Source: Nocardioides immobilis (lineage in GTDB: Bacteria; Actinomycetota; Actinomycetes; Propionibacteriales; Nocardioidaceae). Taken from it: a DNA stretch of 56,251 nucleotides. The notes under the pieces were generated by a model. It made no database searches. It was not told the DNA's origin and saw nothing but the letters and a program-made list of their open reading frames with translations. The translations under genes and the position numbers were made by a program. Positions 8,587 through 17,996 of the stretch are shown here, piece after piece. The DNA lies in assembly GCF_003515065.1 (NCBI RefSeq), contig NZ_QXGH01000045.1, positions 1-56,251 on the forward strand, given 5' to 3'. The number at the start of each line of letters is the position of its first letter. Positions within the stretch are counted from its first letter, which is position 1.

Positions 8587-9543
8587 TCAGTGTCCTTTCC
8601 GACGTGCGCGCTGCTTCAGCCGGGCGATCTTGAGCTGGACTCGCGGCGGCAGCGGTCGGAGTACCCGCGCCGCGAGGTCGGCGTCCTCGAGCTGCTCGAG
8701 CGGCCAGGGCGTGCGCCTGCGGTACGCCCGATACAGATGGCGCAGCGGGTGCACGCAGCGGTAGTTCCAGGGCTTGGCGTAACCCGATCCTTCGAAGTGC
8801 ACGATGGCGGGTGACGCGACTGCTTCTCCGAGCTCGAGAGCGTCGCCCTGGGCGAGATCCTCGAGCCCGTTGGAGAGGAACAGGGAGGCCAGGCAGTTCC
8901 ACCTGGGATGCAGCTTCAGCCAGCGTCCGGCGCAGACGAGATTGAAGGCGTCCTGGTCGGGAAGCCGGAAATGCGCGGAGTCCTTCCACTCCTCCGCCTG
9001 CGCCTGTCCGGTGTCGATCATCTGGCGCGAGAAGTGCTCCTCGCGCATTCTTCGCAGGTCCATCAGCAGCACCCCGGAGTTGAGGTAATCGGCATCTGGC
9101 GGCAGCCCGAGCCGAGCCAGGGCGGGCTGGCTGTGCGAAGGCTCGGCAGGCTGGGCCACGGCAGCGAGCAGGACCTGGTCGAGATCGAGCGACCAGAGGG
9201 GCCGCAGGTCCTGCAGGACCAGGGTGTCGGCGTCGAGGTACAGCACGCGGTCGACCTCGACGAGCAGGTCCGGCAGGAAGATGCGGTACCAGATCAGCGG
9301 GGGGTAGTGGCTGCCGGACGGGGGGAGGGTCTGGAGGAGCGCCGCATCCGGCTGTCGCAAGGTCAGGCCGATGCCGAGGCGCGTGGCGTCCTCGTGCAGC
9401 TGCCCTTGCATCTGCGGCGTCACCGTGTCGTCGTGCAGCAGGTGCAGCGTGATCGCACGGGGGAGGTTCGACGCCGCGAGCGACTGCATCAGCGTCGCCA
9501 CGTGCGGTAGGTAACGGTCGTTGCTGGTGCAGGCGACGTGCAT
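8587..9543 (-). CDS. Family 8 glycosyltransferase (first of two)
   Basis: This retaining GT-A glycosyltransferase, 318 residues, transfers hexoses from nucleotide sugars. Family marks are MHVACTSNDRYLPHVATL at the start, the metal-binding DxD in LYLDADT, YLNSGVLLMDL, DQDAFN, and the HFEGSGYAKPWNY substrate motif. The C-terminal basic helix could associate with the membrane. A GTG at 9558 overlaps the flippase stop as GTGA and would add five residues; the ATG at 9543 fits the family better. It is a paralog of the GT8 at 12051. Confidence 0.88.
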   Translation of the reverse strand: MHVACTSNDRYLPHVATLMQSLAASNLPRAITLHLLHDDTVTPQMQGQLHEDATRLGIGLTLRQPDAALLQTLPPSGSHYPPLIWYRIFLPDLLVEVDRVLYLDADTLVLQDLRPLWSLDLDQVLLAAVAQPAEPSHSQPALARLGLPPDADYLNSGVLLMDLRRMREEHFSRQMIDTGQAQAEEWKDSAHFRLPDQDAFNLVCAGRWLKLHPRWNCLASLFLSNGLEDLAQGDALELGEAVASPAIVHFEGSGYAKPWNYRCVHPLRHLYRAYRRRTPWPLEQLEDADLAARVLRPLPPRVQLKIARLKQRARRKGH

Positions 9544-9554
9544 CGGCGATGGGC

Positions 9555-11036
9555 TCACTCGGCGGTCCGTCCGGGTCTTGGCAGCAGCCGCCGGATCACC
9601 TTCTGGATCAAGGCCTGCTGACCGAAGGCAACGTAGCAAAGACCGATGTAGACGAGCAGGGTGAACCCCAATCCCAGCGGTAGCGCCACCAACGAGGGAA
9701 GGTCGGCCAAGGTGTGGCGCGCAAGCCACCCCGCCGGCAACGCGCACGCGGCGGCGCCATAGATCCCGCCGACCGCGCGACCGAGCCCGCGGACGGTGAG
9801 CCCGGTGCCGCGGAGGCAGTAGACGAGGCACGGCAGCAGCAACAACACGGTGGTCGTCGACCAGCCGCAGGCGACGCCGGTGATCCCCCAACGCAGACCG
9901 ACCAACGTGCCGGCCAGGATCACGCAGGCACCGAAGACGCCCCAGCGAAACATCCGGTGCGGCTCGCCGCGTGCCAGCAGTACCGGTCCCGTGCTGTGCA
10001 GAAGCGGCGTCACCGCGAGACCGACGGCGAAGATCCGCAGGACCTCTGCGACGTCGCCCCACTGCGCGCCGTACACGATCAGTGCGATCTGGTCACCGAA
10101 CAGGGCGAACGCCAGCGCAACGGGGAGCGCCACGAGGCACAACAGCTGCACGCTGCCGTAGTAGAAGTCCGCCAAGCCTTCCTCGTCGCGATGAGCTCTA
10201 GCGAGCTTGGGCAGGGCGACGTAGGCCGCCGCGCCCTGCAAGAGGTTCTGCGGCACGCTGGCCAGCGCGTAGGCGCGGGTGTAGATGCCGACCGCCGTGG
10301 TCCCGGCGCCGCGCCCGAGCAGGACCACATGGAGGTTGTTGGCGGCCGTGACGACGAGGCTGAACCCCAGCAGCGAACCGCCGAAGGCCACCATCTCCCG
10401 CACTTCGCCGGTGAGCACGGGACGTGTGAGCGACCACCGCACCGAAGGCAGCAGCATCAGGAGGGCCAGCGCGTCGCTGACCAGGACCTGAGCGACCAGG
10501 GCCCAGTAGCCGTAGCCCGCGACGGCCACGGCGATGGCGCAGAGGCCGCCGCACAGGGCCGAACCGATGTCGATGCGCGCCGTGGTCCCGAAGCGCATCG
10601 ACCGCTGCAGGAGGGCACGGTGCTGGACCGTCAGGCCGTTCAGCACGAATGTCACGGAGGTCGCCTGGCACAGCACCTCCAGCTCGGGGTGCTTGAGGAA
10701 GGACGCGATCGGATCGGCCAGGACGGCGAACAGGACGGTCAGCGTCAGCCCGAACGCGGCGTTGATCCAGAACATCGTGCTGATGGCCTGGGTGCTGACC
10801 CGCTCCCGCTGCACCGTCGCGCTGGACAGGCCTGCCTGCTGCAGGACCAGGCCCAGCGCCACGAGAGCGGTGATGACGGCAACCGCGCCGAACTCCGCGG
10901 GTGTCAGCAGTCGTGCCAGCAGGATGGTGATGCACAGAGTGATGACCTGCCGACCGATCCTCGACAACGCGACGACGGCGCCGCCCCTGATCGCCTCCGA
11001 GGGAGAGTGGTCGGCCGCCGGTTTCCAGTCGCTCAG
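9555..11036 (-). CDS. Oligosaccharide flippase (Wzx-like, MOP superfamily)
   Basis: This polytopic membrane protein should flip lipid-linked repeat units across the membrane before Wzy polymerisation. It has about 12-14 hydrophobic segments and the characteristic start RQVITLCITILLARLLTP. The start codon is unclear. TTG 10967 gives 470 residues but cuts the usual cytoplasmic lead. A CTG at 11036 in the same frame would add 23 residues (SDWKPAADHSPSEAIRGG...), which look like the genuine N-terminus. The best ribosome site nearby belongs to an ATG at 11116 in another frame (see the short reading frame there). Confidence 0.85.
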   Translation of the reverse strand: MSDWKPAADHSPSEAIRGGAVVALSRIGRQVITLCITILLARLLTPAEFGAVAVITALVALGLVLQQAGLSSATVQRERVSTQAISTMFWINAAFGLTLTVLFAVLADPIASFLKHPELEVLCQATSVTFVLNGLTVQHRALLQRSMRFGTTARIDIGSALCGGLCAIAVAVAGYGYWALVAQVLVSDALALLMLLPSVRWSLTRPVLTGEVREMVAFGGSLLGFSLVVTAANNLHVVLLGRGAGTTAVGIYTRAYALASVPQNLLQGAAAYVALPKLARAHRDEEGLADFYYGSVQLLCLVALPVALAFALFGDQIALIVYGAQWGDVAEVLRIFAVGLAVTPLLHSTGPVLLARGEPHRMFRWGVFGACVILAGTLVGLRWGITGVACGWSTTTVLLLLPCLVYCLRGTGLTVRGLGRAVGGIYGAAACALPAGWLARHTLADLPSLVALPLGLGFTLLVYIGLCYVAFGQQALIQKVIRRLLPRPGRTAE

Positions 11037-11116
11037 GGTCGTGCCCGGCGGAGGAGGCCTGGCGACCCGGTCGACACAGGAGCGCGTCGCGGAGCGTGAG
11101 CGTGAGCCAGTCGCAT
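11033..11116 (-). other. 27-codon leader frame with strong ribosome site before the flippase
   Basis: AGGAGG (11126-11131, minus strand) sits nine bases before an ATG at 11116. This opens a 27-codon frame (MRLAHAHAPRRAPV...) ending in a TGA at 11033-11035. That TGA overlaps the CTG at 11036, which is in the flippase frame. Three readings are possible: the true flippase N-terminus with a frameshift error or mutation, a coupled leader peptide, or a programmed frameshift. Nothing in the peptide itself indicates a function. Confidence 0.4.
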
Positions 11117-11144
11117 CAGCTGATTCCTCCTGGGTCCGTCACGC

Positions 11145-11984
11145 TCAATCCGTCGACTCGGTGCGGCTGCACTCTACTTCGTGCGAAGAGCTCGTCGGCG
11201 TGATCGGTCCTGGACGCGCGTCGAGCCCGGCGAGACGCCGCACCTCGGCGTGCGCACGGCCGGCGCGCTCGAGGCGGCGGTGGTCGGCGACCAGCTTCTC
11301 GGCAACCTGGTCCTTGAGGTGGTCCTTCTCAGGATGCGGGAGTGCCCAGTCGCTGGGGCGACGCCCGAGAATGTCCATCGACTCGCGCACCTTTTCGCTG
11401 AACTCCAGCTTGGCCGCGGCTAGGCGCTCCGGGTCGAGGCTACGGCCCATCAGGCGGGCGGCGACTCGGGCGTACTCCTCGGTGTGTTTCATGAGCGTCT
11501 CGAAGTCGACGACCGCTATCGACGCGCCCCCCGCGAGCTCCCGCACGACCGCACCGTGGAAGTCGATGTAGTCGTCAGCGGCCATCTCGACCGACTGGCC
11601 GAACCGCACCACGTTCGACGCGATGGCCGCGACCGGTTCGCGCACCAGCACGATCGTCGGGACGCCGCGTCGGACGGCGCTCTTGACGGCAGCGGGGCTG
11701 TGTCTGTGCGACGCGATCTGAGCCGGACCGACGTCCGGCCAGCACCGCAGGATGACGAACGTCGCGAGCGTGTTGCCCGTCGACGGATAGCCCTCGACAC
11801 AGATCTTCGTACCGCGGTCCGCCAGCCTCGCGTCGAGGCCGCGGGCCCGTCGGGCGCGGACGACGAGCGCATAGGCCCACGGCGAACGCCGCGTCACGCG
11901 ACGACAGCGCGCGCGGAGGGTGCCGACGACGTTCACGCCACGCACCGGTGCTCCCGCAGGGACCAGCGGGCGACCGCCTGCCAC
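11145..11984 (-). CDS. Sulfotransferase-like protein
   Basis: The protein has about 279 residues. Its segment EGYPSTGNTLATF resembles the 5'-phosphosulfate-binding loop (YPxSGNT) of PAPS-dependent sulfotransferases. IVLVREPVAAIASNVVRF resembles the 3'-phosphate-binding segment. It probably sulfates the polysaccharide or a glycolipid intermediate, inferred from its place between glycosyltransferase genes. The N-terminal 45 residues are basic and of uncertain relevance; the GTG at 11984 has no clear ribosome site. No PAPS-synthesis genes are in the window. Confidence 0.7.
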   Translation of the reverse strand: MAGGRPLVPAGAPVRGVNVVGTLRARCRRVTRRSPWAYALVVRARRARGLDARLADRGTKICVEGYPSTGNTLATFVILRCWPDVGPAQIASHRHSPAAVKSAVRRGVPTIVLVREPVAAIASNVVRFGQSVEMAADDYIDFHGAVVRELAGGASIAVVDFETLMKHTEEYARVAARLMGRSLDPERLAAAKLEFSEKVRESMDILGRRPSDWALPHPEKDHLKDQVAEKLVADHRRLERAGRAHAEVRRLAGLDARPGPITPTSSSHEVECSRTESTD

Positions 11985-12050
11985 GGTGACATGGCGCCAC
12001 CGTAGCGCGCACGACGCTGCGAGGGTCCGCCCTGCCTGATCGCTGTCCCC

Positions 12051-12989
12051 TCAGCGGGACCTGTGGTCCCTCGCGGTCTGCCGAAGCCGCCTGAGACCGG
12101 CGAGCACGCTGCGCGGTATGCGCTTCTTGACGATGTTGATGGCATTGCGCCCCTCGAGTGACATCAGTGGCCACGGCGTCCGCCCGCGGTGTGCCAGGTA
12201 GGACGCACGGTAGGGGTGCTCGGAGCGGTAGTGCCACGGTTTGCTCTCAGGCAGACCTTCGAAGTGCACGATCTGCGGATCCGCCAGCGCCTCAGCCAGG
12301 TCGGCGTCCTCGAACAGCCCCTCGCCACGTCCGTAGGTCACGAAGTTGTTCATTACGTTCCACTTCGGGTGCAGCGGGTAGCGGCGCGCGTGGAGCACGA
12401 CGTTCATGGAGCACTGATCGCCCCAGTGCACCTGCTCGGGGTGCTCGACGGCGTGCCGGATGATGCGTTCGGAGCATTGGTCCTCGCGGAGGAGCGCGAG
12501 GTTCATCAGCAGGACTCCGCTGTTGAAGTACGCCGCCGAGTCCGGCAGACCGATCCTCTCCGGCCAGTCCGCCATCTCCTCGTGCATCGGGTTGCTCACG
12601 GCTGCGACGTAGCAGTCATCGATGTCCAGGCTCCACAGGGGCTCGACCGAGCCGAGCGCGATCACGTCGCTGTCCAGGTACAGGATCTTGTCGAGGTCGG
12701 GCAGGAGCTGGGGCAGGAGAACGCGCTGCCAGACGACCGAGGGAAGAGCATCGGTGCTCGGCAGGGTGGCGAGGACTTCGTCCTCCACACACAGCGTGTT
12801 CAGCCGCGCTCCCGCGCCCCTGACGAACTCCGACAGCACCGACAGCTCCTCGGGAGGAAAGGTCGGGAAATGAGTGAAGTGGACGGTAATATCCACGCCC
12901 TTGGTGGTGGCGAAGACCGAGCTCAGCATGGCGGCGCAGTGCGGTAGGTACTTCAGGTCGGCCGCGCATGCGAGATCGAGGGCGGTCAT
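12051..12989 (-). CDS. Family 8 glycosyltransferase (second of two)
   Basis: This GT8 protein of 312 residues parallels the one at 8587: LACAADLKYLPHCAAML start, metal-binding LYLDSDV, YFNSGVLLMNL, GDQCSMNVV, and HFEGLPESKPWHY. It ends in the same kind of basic C-terminal tail. The pair share gene order position next to flippase and sulfotransferase genes, and could add the same or neighbouring hexoses. The ATG at 12989 begins right before the conserved first strand. It is followed by the sulfotransferase gene after 66 bases. Confidence 0.88.
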   Translation of the reverse strand: MTALDLACAADLKYLPHCAAMLSSVFATTKGVDITVHFTHFPTFPPEELSVLSEFVRGAGARLNTLCVEDEVLATLPSTDALPSVVWQRVLLPQLLPDLDKILYLDSDVIALGSVEPLWSLDIDDCYVAAVSNPMHEEMADWPERIGLPDSAAYFNSGVLLMNLALLREDQCSERIIRHAVEHPEQVHWGDQCSMNVVLHARRYPLHPKWNVMNNFVTYGRGEGLFEDADLAEALADPQIVHFEGLPESKPWHYRSEHPYRASYLAHRGRTPWPLMSLEGRNAINIVKKRIPRSVLAGLRRLRQTARDHRSR

Positions 12990-13040
12990 GTCGTGATCCT
13001 TTGCGGACGGGACGTCACCGGCACGATGGGTGCCAGCCGG

Positions 13041-13817
13041 TCAATCGGCGCGCTCGGCGGAGCGCGGAGCTGGACGATCGGGAGTGGTCACGAACAGCTT
13101 GTGAAGGGCTCGGTCGGAGGAGCCGAGGCGGGTCGCGTCCAAGGCGGCGGTGTCGAGCCCGTGCTCGAAGGTCAGGTATCCCGCGCTCGTCAGCAGGTCG
13201 CGTGCGGCCTGTCGGTCCCCGGGCGAGAGATGGTGGTGCTCGTAGATGACCAGTCGCGGGCGCCAGGTGTCGAGGTCGATGCTGCGCAGGATCTGGTAGT
13301 CGTAGCCCTCGGTGTCCATCTGCAGGAGGTCGAGGTGCGTGAGGCCGCCCCGCCTGCAGAGCGAGTCGAAGTCGGTGCAGCGGACCTGGGTCTCGACCAG
13401 ACGGTCTTCGATGTCGGGGATGAAGGACTTGTGACTGAGCACGACCTCGCGTCTGAAGGACCCGAGGGCGTGGTACCAGTTCCAGACAGCCTCGCCCTCC
13501 GTCGCCTCGCGCAGGTGGTAGAACGTCATCACGCCCGGCTGTTCGGCGATGGCCGACATCTCCAGCTGCACGCGCGGATGATCGCCGTAACGCGCCTCGA
13601 GCTTCTTGAAGACGTAGGGCACGGGCTCGACCATGATTCCCTGCCATTCCCTCCGCTCCACCTGGATGCGCAGCGGATCACGGGCGACACCGTCGTTGGC
13701 ACCGACCTGGACGAAGGTCGCTTCCGGGTAGGCAGCGCCGAACTTGTAGACCGCCGCTTCGATCCGGTCCAGTGGCAGGCCGAGCTCCCGCCTTATGCGC
13801 CAGACAACACGCGACAA
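13041..13817 (-). CDS. FkbM-family methyltransferase
   Basis: This O-methyltransferase of about 258 residues has motif I FVQVGANDGVARDPL, IMVEPVPYVFKKL, and the family motif LQMDTEGYDYQILRSID. FkbM-type enzymes methylate sugar or polyketide hydroxyls. A longer reading to 13895 would overlap the preceding gene by 60 bases. The TTG at 13817 has AAGGGG six bases upstream and starts 16 bases past that gene's stop, so I prefer it. It is one of six methyltransferase domains in this locus. Confidence 0.83.
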   Translation of the reverse strand: MSRVVWRIRRELGLPLDRIEAAVYKFGAAYPEATFVQVGANDGVARDPLRIQVERREWQGIMVEPVPYVFKKLEARYGDHPRVQLEMSAIAEQPGVMTFYHLREATEGEAVWNWYHALGSFRREVVLSHKSFIPDIEDRLVETQVRCTDFDSLCRRGGLTHLDLLQMDTEGYDYQILRSIDLDTWRPRLVIYEHHHLSPGDRQAARDLLTSAGYLTFEHGLDTAALDATRLGSSDRALHKLFVTTPDRPAPRSAERAD

Positions 13818-13833
13818 CAGAATCCCCTTTGCG

Positions 13834-14448
13834 CTAGCCCGCGGTCGCCGACCAGAGGGAGTGCTCGACGGTGACGCCGTCGCCGAACTCTTCATGCACT
13901 GCCTCTTTCAGTCCTGGAAAGGACTCGTTGTATTCGTCGCCGCAGACAATGGCAGCGCGCAGTCGTTTGGCATGCCTGATTTCCCGGACCACGGCGTCGT
14001 ACGAATGCGCGCCATCGAGGAAGACCAGTGCCGGAGCCACCCCGCGGTAGTTCTCGAAGAATTCGTTGCTGTCGGCGTCGACAATCGTCAGAGCGGTGTG
14101 TTTCTTGCAGTAATGCAGTGCGCTGTGCGTGAACGTGCGGTGGTGATCTGGTGGCAGGGAGAACGGGTGCCAGGAGTAGTTGTCGACGGTGATCAGCTCT
14201 TGGTCCGATCTCTTGGTTTCCGCGAGGAGTTGGGTGGTGAAACCGAACTGTGTGCCGATCTCAATGAACGGTCCCGGGAACTGCCGCGCCACAGTGGCTA
14301 AGCGTGTCAACTCCGTGCGACTCCGGGCGGGCAGACTTCCCCACACCGAAGCATCCATCGTTTGCGAGAACGTCAGGTGGTTCTCGGCTAGGGCTCTGAT
14401 CGCAGTTCGATGTTTGTAGAGGTCCAGAGCATTGTCCAGATACCTCAT
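13834..14448 (-). CDS. Class I methyltransferase (Methyltransf_24 type)
   Basis: This 204-residue protein has a SAM-binding start IEIGTQFGFTTQLLAE, a following acidic strand LITVDNYS, and the segment ALVFLDGAHSYDAVVREI typical of the Methyltransf_24 group. These act on sugars or lipids in envelope gene clusters. Its ATG overlaps the stop of the TylF-like gene as ATGA, so the two are translationally coupled. The substrate cannot be read from the sequence. Confidence 0.75.
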   Translation of the reverse strand: MRYLDNALDLYKHRTAIRALAENHLTFSQTMDASVWGSLPARSRTELTRLATVARQFPGPFIEIGTQFGFTTQLLAETKRSDQELITVDNYSWHPFSLPPDHHRTFTHSALHYCKKHTALTIVDADSNEFFENYRGVAPALVFLDGAHSYDAVVREIRHAKRLRAAIVCGDEYNESFPGLKEAVHEEFGDGVTVEHSLWSATAG

Positions 14449-15254
14449 TTCGCCACCCCGTGGTGAAGAGAATCATGACCCGGCCGAACAGACTCAGGTT
14501 TCACCGCGATCCGGCATGAGTAGTCAACGCGGTTGAGCAGGACAGGCGGAGCCGTTCCACTGGCAAAATACTCGTCGATGGCCTTCCGGCAACCCTTCCA
14601 ATGCCCGTAGTCGTCGATCATCAACACGCCACCGGTACTGAGGAGCGGGTATAGATGCGTCATCTCATGGCGCGTGGATTCGTACCAGTCCGTGTCCAGA
14701 CGAAGCACAGCGATATCGGTCGGGAGGGTATGCGGGATCGTTTCCTCCACGGCGCCCTGCACGAAGTGCAGGCGTGCCTCCGGATAACCGGTATCGAGCA
14801 GCAATCTCCGCACGATCTCGATGTTGAAGGTTTCCTCACGGAACCAGTGGGGCCAGGCTCGCTGCCCAACGCGCCTCGATTCGCGCCACTCCACCGAGGC
14901 AGGAGCGTCGAAATCAGAGACATCGACCTCGCTGGGCTCGGTCATACCTTCGAACGTGTCGTAGAGGTAGATATCGCGGTCCGACACCCCCAACCGCTGC
15001 AGGGTGAGCACCATCGCCAACACTGAGCCACCGCGCCAGACGCCACACTCGGCAAAGGCCCCAGGCACGCCGCGTCGCACGGCATAGCGGACGGCCTCAG
15101 TTAATGCGACGACCCTCTCGGGGCTGGTCATGGTGAACGGTCGAACCCGTGCCACGACTTCTCGCTCCCAGTCGCCGACTTCGGCCAAGAAGTCCTGAGG
15201 GGTGCTGCGCGACGCTGAGGCATGATTGAGGCGGCGGGCGATTCGTTTGAGCAT
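14445..15254 (-). CDS. TylF/MycF-family sugar O-methyltransferase
   Basis: This protein of about 269 residues resembles macrocin O-methyltransferase TylF and mycinamicin MycF, which methylate deoxysugar hydroxyls with a divalent metal. Seen motifs are GAFAECGVWRGGSVLAM, YLYDTFEGM, and the metal/catalytic segment LRLDTDWYESTRHEM with LMIDDYGHWKGC. I chose the ATG at 15254 (MLKRIARRLN) because the 48 residues encoded upstream show no conservation features. It is consistent with O-methylated deoxyhexoses from the Gmd pathway. Confidence 0.88.
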   Translation of the reverse strand: MLKRIARRLNHASASRSTPQDFLAEVGDWEREVVARVRPFTMTSPERVVALTEAVRYAVRRGVPGAFAECGVWRGGSVLAMVLTLQRLGVSDRDIYLYDTFEGMTEPSEVDVSDFDAPASVEWRESRRVGQRAWPHWFREETFNIEIVRRLLLDTGYPEARLHFVQGAVEETIPHTLPTDIAVLRLDTDWYESTRHEMTHLYPLLSTGGVLMIDDYGHWKGCRKAIDEYFASGTAPPVLLNRVDYSCRIAVKPESVRPGHDSLHHGVAK

Positions 15255-15354
15255 CGAGAATGTGCCTACATATCGTGGGAACCGAAGGTCTCGGGCGACC
15301 TGAGTCGTGACACTGTAGCGGGGGCGGTCGGGTCGTGGTGGGCGACGTGGCAGA

Positions 15355-16476
15355 TCAGTCGATGCCGTCCCGGATGCTGCGTACCACACGATCTGCAACA
15401 GCTTCCCAGGTTCTTCCGGCGCGCACCGCGTCGCTCTCTTCTGCAGCCGAGACGAAGAGGCCGCAGTCCTCGCTGATCGCCAGGAGCTGCTCGGCCACCG
15501 CGTCCACGCCGCCTTCTGGGGCGATCAGCTTTCCTGCGGAGTCGGGCACAAGCTCCGGCATGCAGTAGGCCGCGCGGCCCAGCGCCGGGACGCCGGCCGC
15601 CCGCGCCTCCAGGAAGACCAAGCCGTAAGGCTCGTACCAGGTGGGCATGGCGAAGATGTCATGGTCCGCCCACATCTGCCTGACCTCGCCGGCAGGCACC
15701 TCCCCGCGGAAGTCGACCCATTCGGGCACCGGACCCGGAAGAGGCCACTTCGGCGGACCCACGACGGTCAACGTGAAGTCTCCGGAGCCGCTCGCCCGCA
15801 GCTGCTCGACTGCCGCCACCACCAGGTCGCCGCCCTTGCGGACGAATTCGCGCCCGACGAACAAGACGCTCTTGCCCCCGGGCCCGCGTGTCTCCAGAGC
15901 GCGCTGCGCCGGCGGTCCATGGAGACCGCCGCCGACCACGTGCACGCGATCCCGAGGTACCCCGTCGTGCTCGACGAGCCAGTCGGCGAACCATTGACTG
16001 AAGCTCAGGACGCCGGCGGCCGCCGCGTAGGCCGCGCGCTGCTCCGCCACGAGCTGGTCGAGCCGCCCCGATGGGAACCTGACGAGTGCCGGGGCGTGCT
16101 CCTCGAGCACGTCTCGGTGGGCCCGGAGGACCGACAGGTTCGCGTCCTGGTAGAAGAAGGTAGGAGGCCCGGCAAGGGTCTCGACATCGCCGACGCCGAC
16201 AACTGCGTCGACGTCGAGGCTGTCGACCCGGCGGCGCACTCTGGCATCGGTCAGTTGTCGGCTGGGACTCGAGGACTTCCAATTTCCGTAGCCCCGCAGG
16301 CGGCCGAGCACCGCCATGCCCGTCGACGCCCCGATGCCGTGCTGGGCGTCCACCCGCCTGAGATCGACGTCCGGGCGCGCGTCGAGGGCCCTCATCATTC
16401 CGGCTGACGAGCCAGACCACGTGGTGGCGACGGGACGCCACCACGCGCACGCGTAGGCGACCTTCAGCGTCGCCAT
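15355..16476 (-). CDS. GT4-type glycosyltransferase
   Basis: This GT-B glycosyltransferase of 373 residues has an N-terminal SGSSAGMMRAL region, VLFVGREFVRKGGD at the start of the donor-binding domain, and the EX7E motif in EPYGLVFLEARAAG. It should add a sugar to the lipid-linked intermediate at the inner membrane face. It is the first gene of the ten-gene minus-strand operon that ends at 6812. A 176-base divergent spacer separates it from the polymerase gene. Confidence 0.87.
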   Translation of the reverse strand: MATLKVAYACAWWRPVATTWSGSSAGMMRALDARPDVDLRRVDAQHGIGASTGMAVLGRLRGYGNWKSSSPSRQLTDARVRRRVDSLDVDAVVGVGDVETLAGPPTFFYQDANLSVLRAHRDVLEEHAPALVRFPSGRLDQLVAEQRAAYAAAAGVLSFSQWFADWLVEHDGVPRDRVHVVGGGLHGPPAQRALETRGPGGKSVLFVGREFVRKGGDLVVAAVEQLRASGSGDFTLTVVGPPKWPLPGPVPEWVDFRGEVPAGEVRQMWADHDIFAMPTWYEPYGLVFLEARAAGVPALGRAAYCMPELVPDSAGKLIAPEGGVDAVAEQLLAISEDCGLFVSAAEESDAVRAGRTWEAVADRVVRSIRDGID

Positions 16477-16652
16477 GACCCGGGTGCTGTACGGTCACCG
16501 GCTACCGGGACGAGCGGGAGATGGCATCGAAATCCGGCCGGTGCGTAGCGATGATAGGGGGTCAAGCTCCACGCGTGGGCGCACACGGAACGTCACGCTA
16601 CCGAACTGCAGGACGGCCCGTTGCGCGAAGGCCGGGATGAGACACTCGATAC
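16477..16652. promoter_or_regulatory. Divergent spacer between the two polysaccharide transcription units
   Basis: This gene-free stretch lies between two divergently transcribed units, the ten-gene minus operon and the polymerase/decarboxylase pair. It must contain promoters for both. I could not identify convincing -35/-10 pairs or an operator by eye. Confidence 0.4.
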
Positions 16653-17996
16653 ATGGGGAATGACCACCAACTGCTCAGGTCGATCGCGGTCTGGTCCATT
16701 CCGATCGTGCTCGCCGTGCTCCTTCCGTACACCCTGATCGTGACGGCTGACGGGTCGATCGCCGCGCTTGTCGTCGTCGCCGGCGCTCTTGTCGTGGGGA
16801 TGTTGACTGCGGCGTTCGGGGTCGCCCGCACCGGAAGCGGCGTACTGATCCTGGCATTCGCGACTGTTCCGTGGAACGACGTTGTCCCCATCAGCCAGTT
16901 CGGCTTCCTGGAGCTCTCGGACGCGCTGTTCGTCACGGGGTTCCTCCTGATCCTCACGCGATTCGCGTCGCTGGACCTCCGGCTGCCGGCTCTCTTCACC
17001 GTTGGGGCCTTCGTGTTCATGGCCGCCGGGACCCTTTCGGCAATCGTGCAGCCTGCGCCCCGCGTCGAGCTCGGATACCTCTTGGATGCTGTTCAAGGTG
17101 TCATCCTGCTGATGGTGTTGGTGACGTGGTGGCGGGCCTCGTCGCGGACTGTCGTCGCGGCCGCCGGGGCCTACATCATCGGTAACGCCATCAGCGTTGC
17201 GGCCGGCATACGCGAAGGCGCCGACACGGCCGGTCGATACGACGGCCTCACCACACACCCGAACGCGCTGGGTACGTGCTCTGCGTTGAGCATCGCCCTA
17301 CTGCCGTTTCTCTGGCAGACAGTGTCCCGCCAGCACCGATGGCTTCTGATCATCGGGGCGGTGGTCAGCGGGTACGGAATCTGGCTCAGTGGGAGCCGTG
17401 CCGCACTCGTTTGTGTAGCGATTCTCACGGTGCTGTACCCACTGTTCGACCGGTCGACGAGGGCGGCGCTCGCGGTGGCAGCGCTCGGTGTTCCGACGAT
17501 GATCCTAGTGGCGCGCGCCGCGGAGGATCCCGACGAATCATCCGCGCTGGGGCGTCTCCTCGGCGGCGGTCGATCCGAGGACGCCACCCAGGAGCGGATC
17601 GAGGGCTCTCGCGAGCTCATCGTTCGGATCCTCGACAACCCGATTTTCGGGGCCGGTTGGGCCGACGTCTGGCAGGCACACAACATCTACCTGCAGACAG
17701 CCGCAGCCATCGGACTCGTTGGAGCCGTCGGCCTGCTGATCATCCTGACCGCTATCCTGCGACCTCTCCTCACGGTGCCGGCCCCATACCGGTGGCTCGC
17801 CTATCCAGCACTTGCGGCGGCGCTTATCGGAACCGTCGATCCTGCCTTTGGCGGCCGCTACATCTGGGCGCCGATAGCCCTCGCGCTATGCGCTGAGAGG
17901 TTGGCCGCAGCCACGGGCCCTCGCGGCGAACCCGGCCGACACCCTGGCGACGAGGAGCTGGGATCGGCGATGGGTGCTGACAGGATCACGCCATGA
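16653..17996 (+). CDS. O-antigen polymerase/ligase-like membrane protein (Wzy-type)
   Basis: This polytopic protein of 447 residues has around ten to twelve hydrophobic helices. The central HPNALGTCSALSIALLPFLW segment, then WLSGSRAAL, is typical of the Wzy_C/O-antigen ligase superfamily. A larger periplasmic loop follows (about 290-345). It should polymerise repeat units delivered by the flippase. Its 3' end overlaps the next gene as ATGA. Whether it is polymerase or ligase cannot be settled by sequence alone; the flippase and Wzz partners favour polymerase. Confidence 0.8.
   Translation: MGNDHQLLRSIAVWSIPIVLAVLLPYTLIVTADGSIAALVVVAGALVVGMLTAAFGVARTGSGVLILAFATVPWNDVVPISQFGFLELSDALFVTGFLLILTRFASLDLRLPALFTVGAFVFMAAGTLSAIVQPAPRVELGYLLDAVQGVILLMVLVTWWRASSRTVVAAAGAYIIGNAISVAAGIREGADTAGRYDGLTTHPNALGTCSALSIALLPFLWQTVSRQHRWLLIIGAVVSGYGIWLSGSRAALVCVAILTVLYPLFDRSTRAALAVAALGVPTMILVARAAEDPDESSALGRLLGGGRSEDATQERIEGSRELIVRILDNPIFGAGWADVWQAHNIYLQTAAAIGLVGAVGLLIILTAILRPLLTVPAPYRWLAYPALAAALIGTVDPAFGGRYIWAPIALALCAERLAAATGPRGEPGRHPGDEELGSAMGADRITP

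Noticed and set aside
6836..8764. 642-codon open frame on the plus strand across 6836-8764
   Set aside because: It runs opposite two well-supported minus-strand genes (HlpA-like glycosyltransferase and methyltransferase) and has no recognisable domain or ribosome site.
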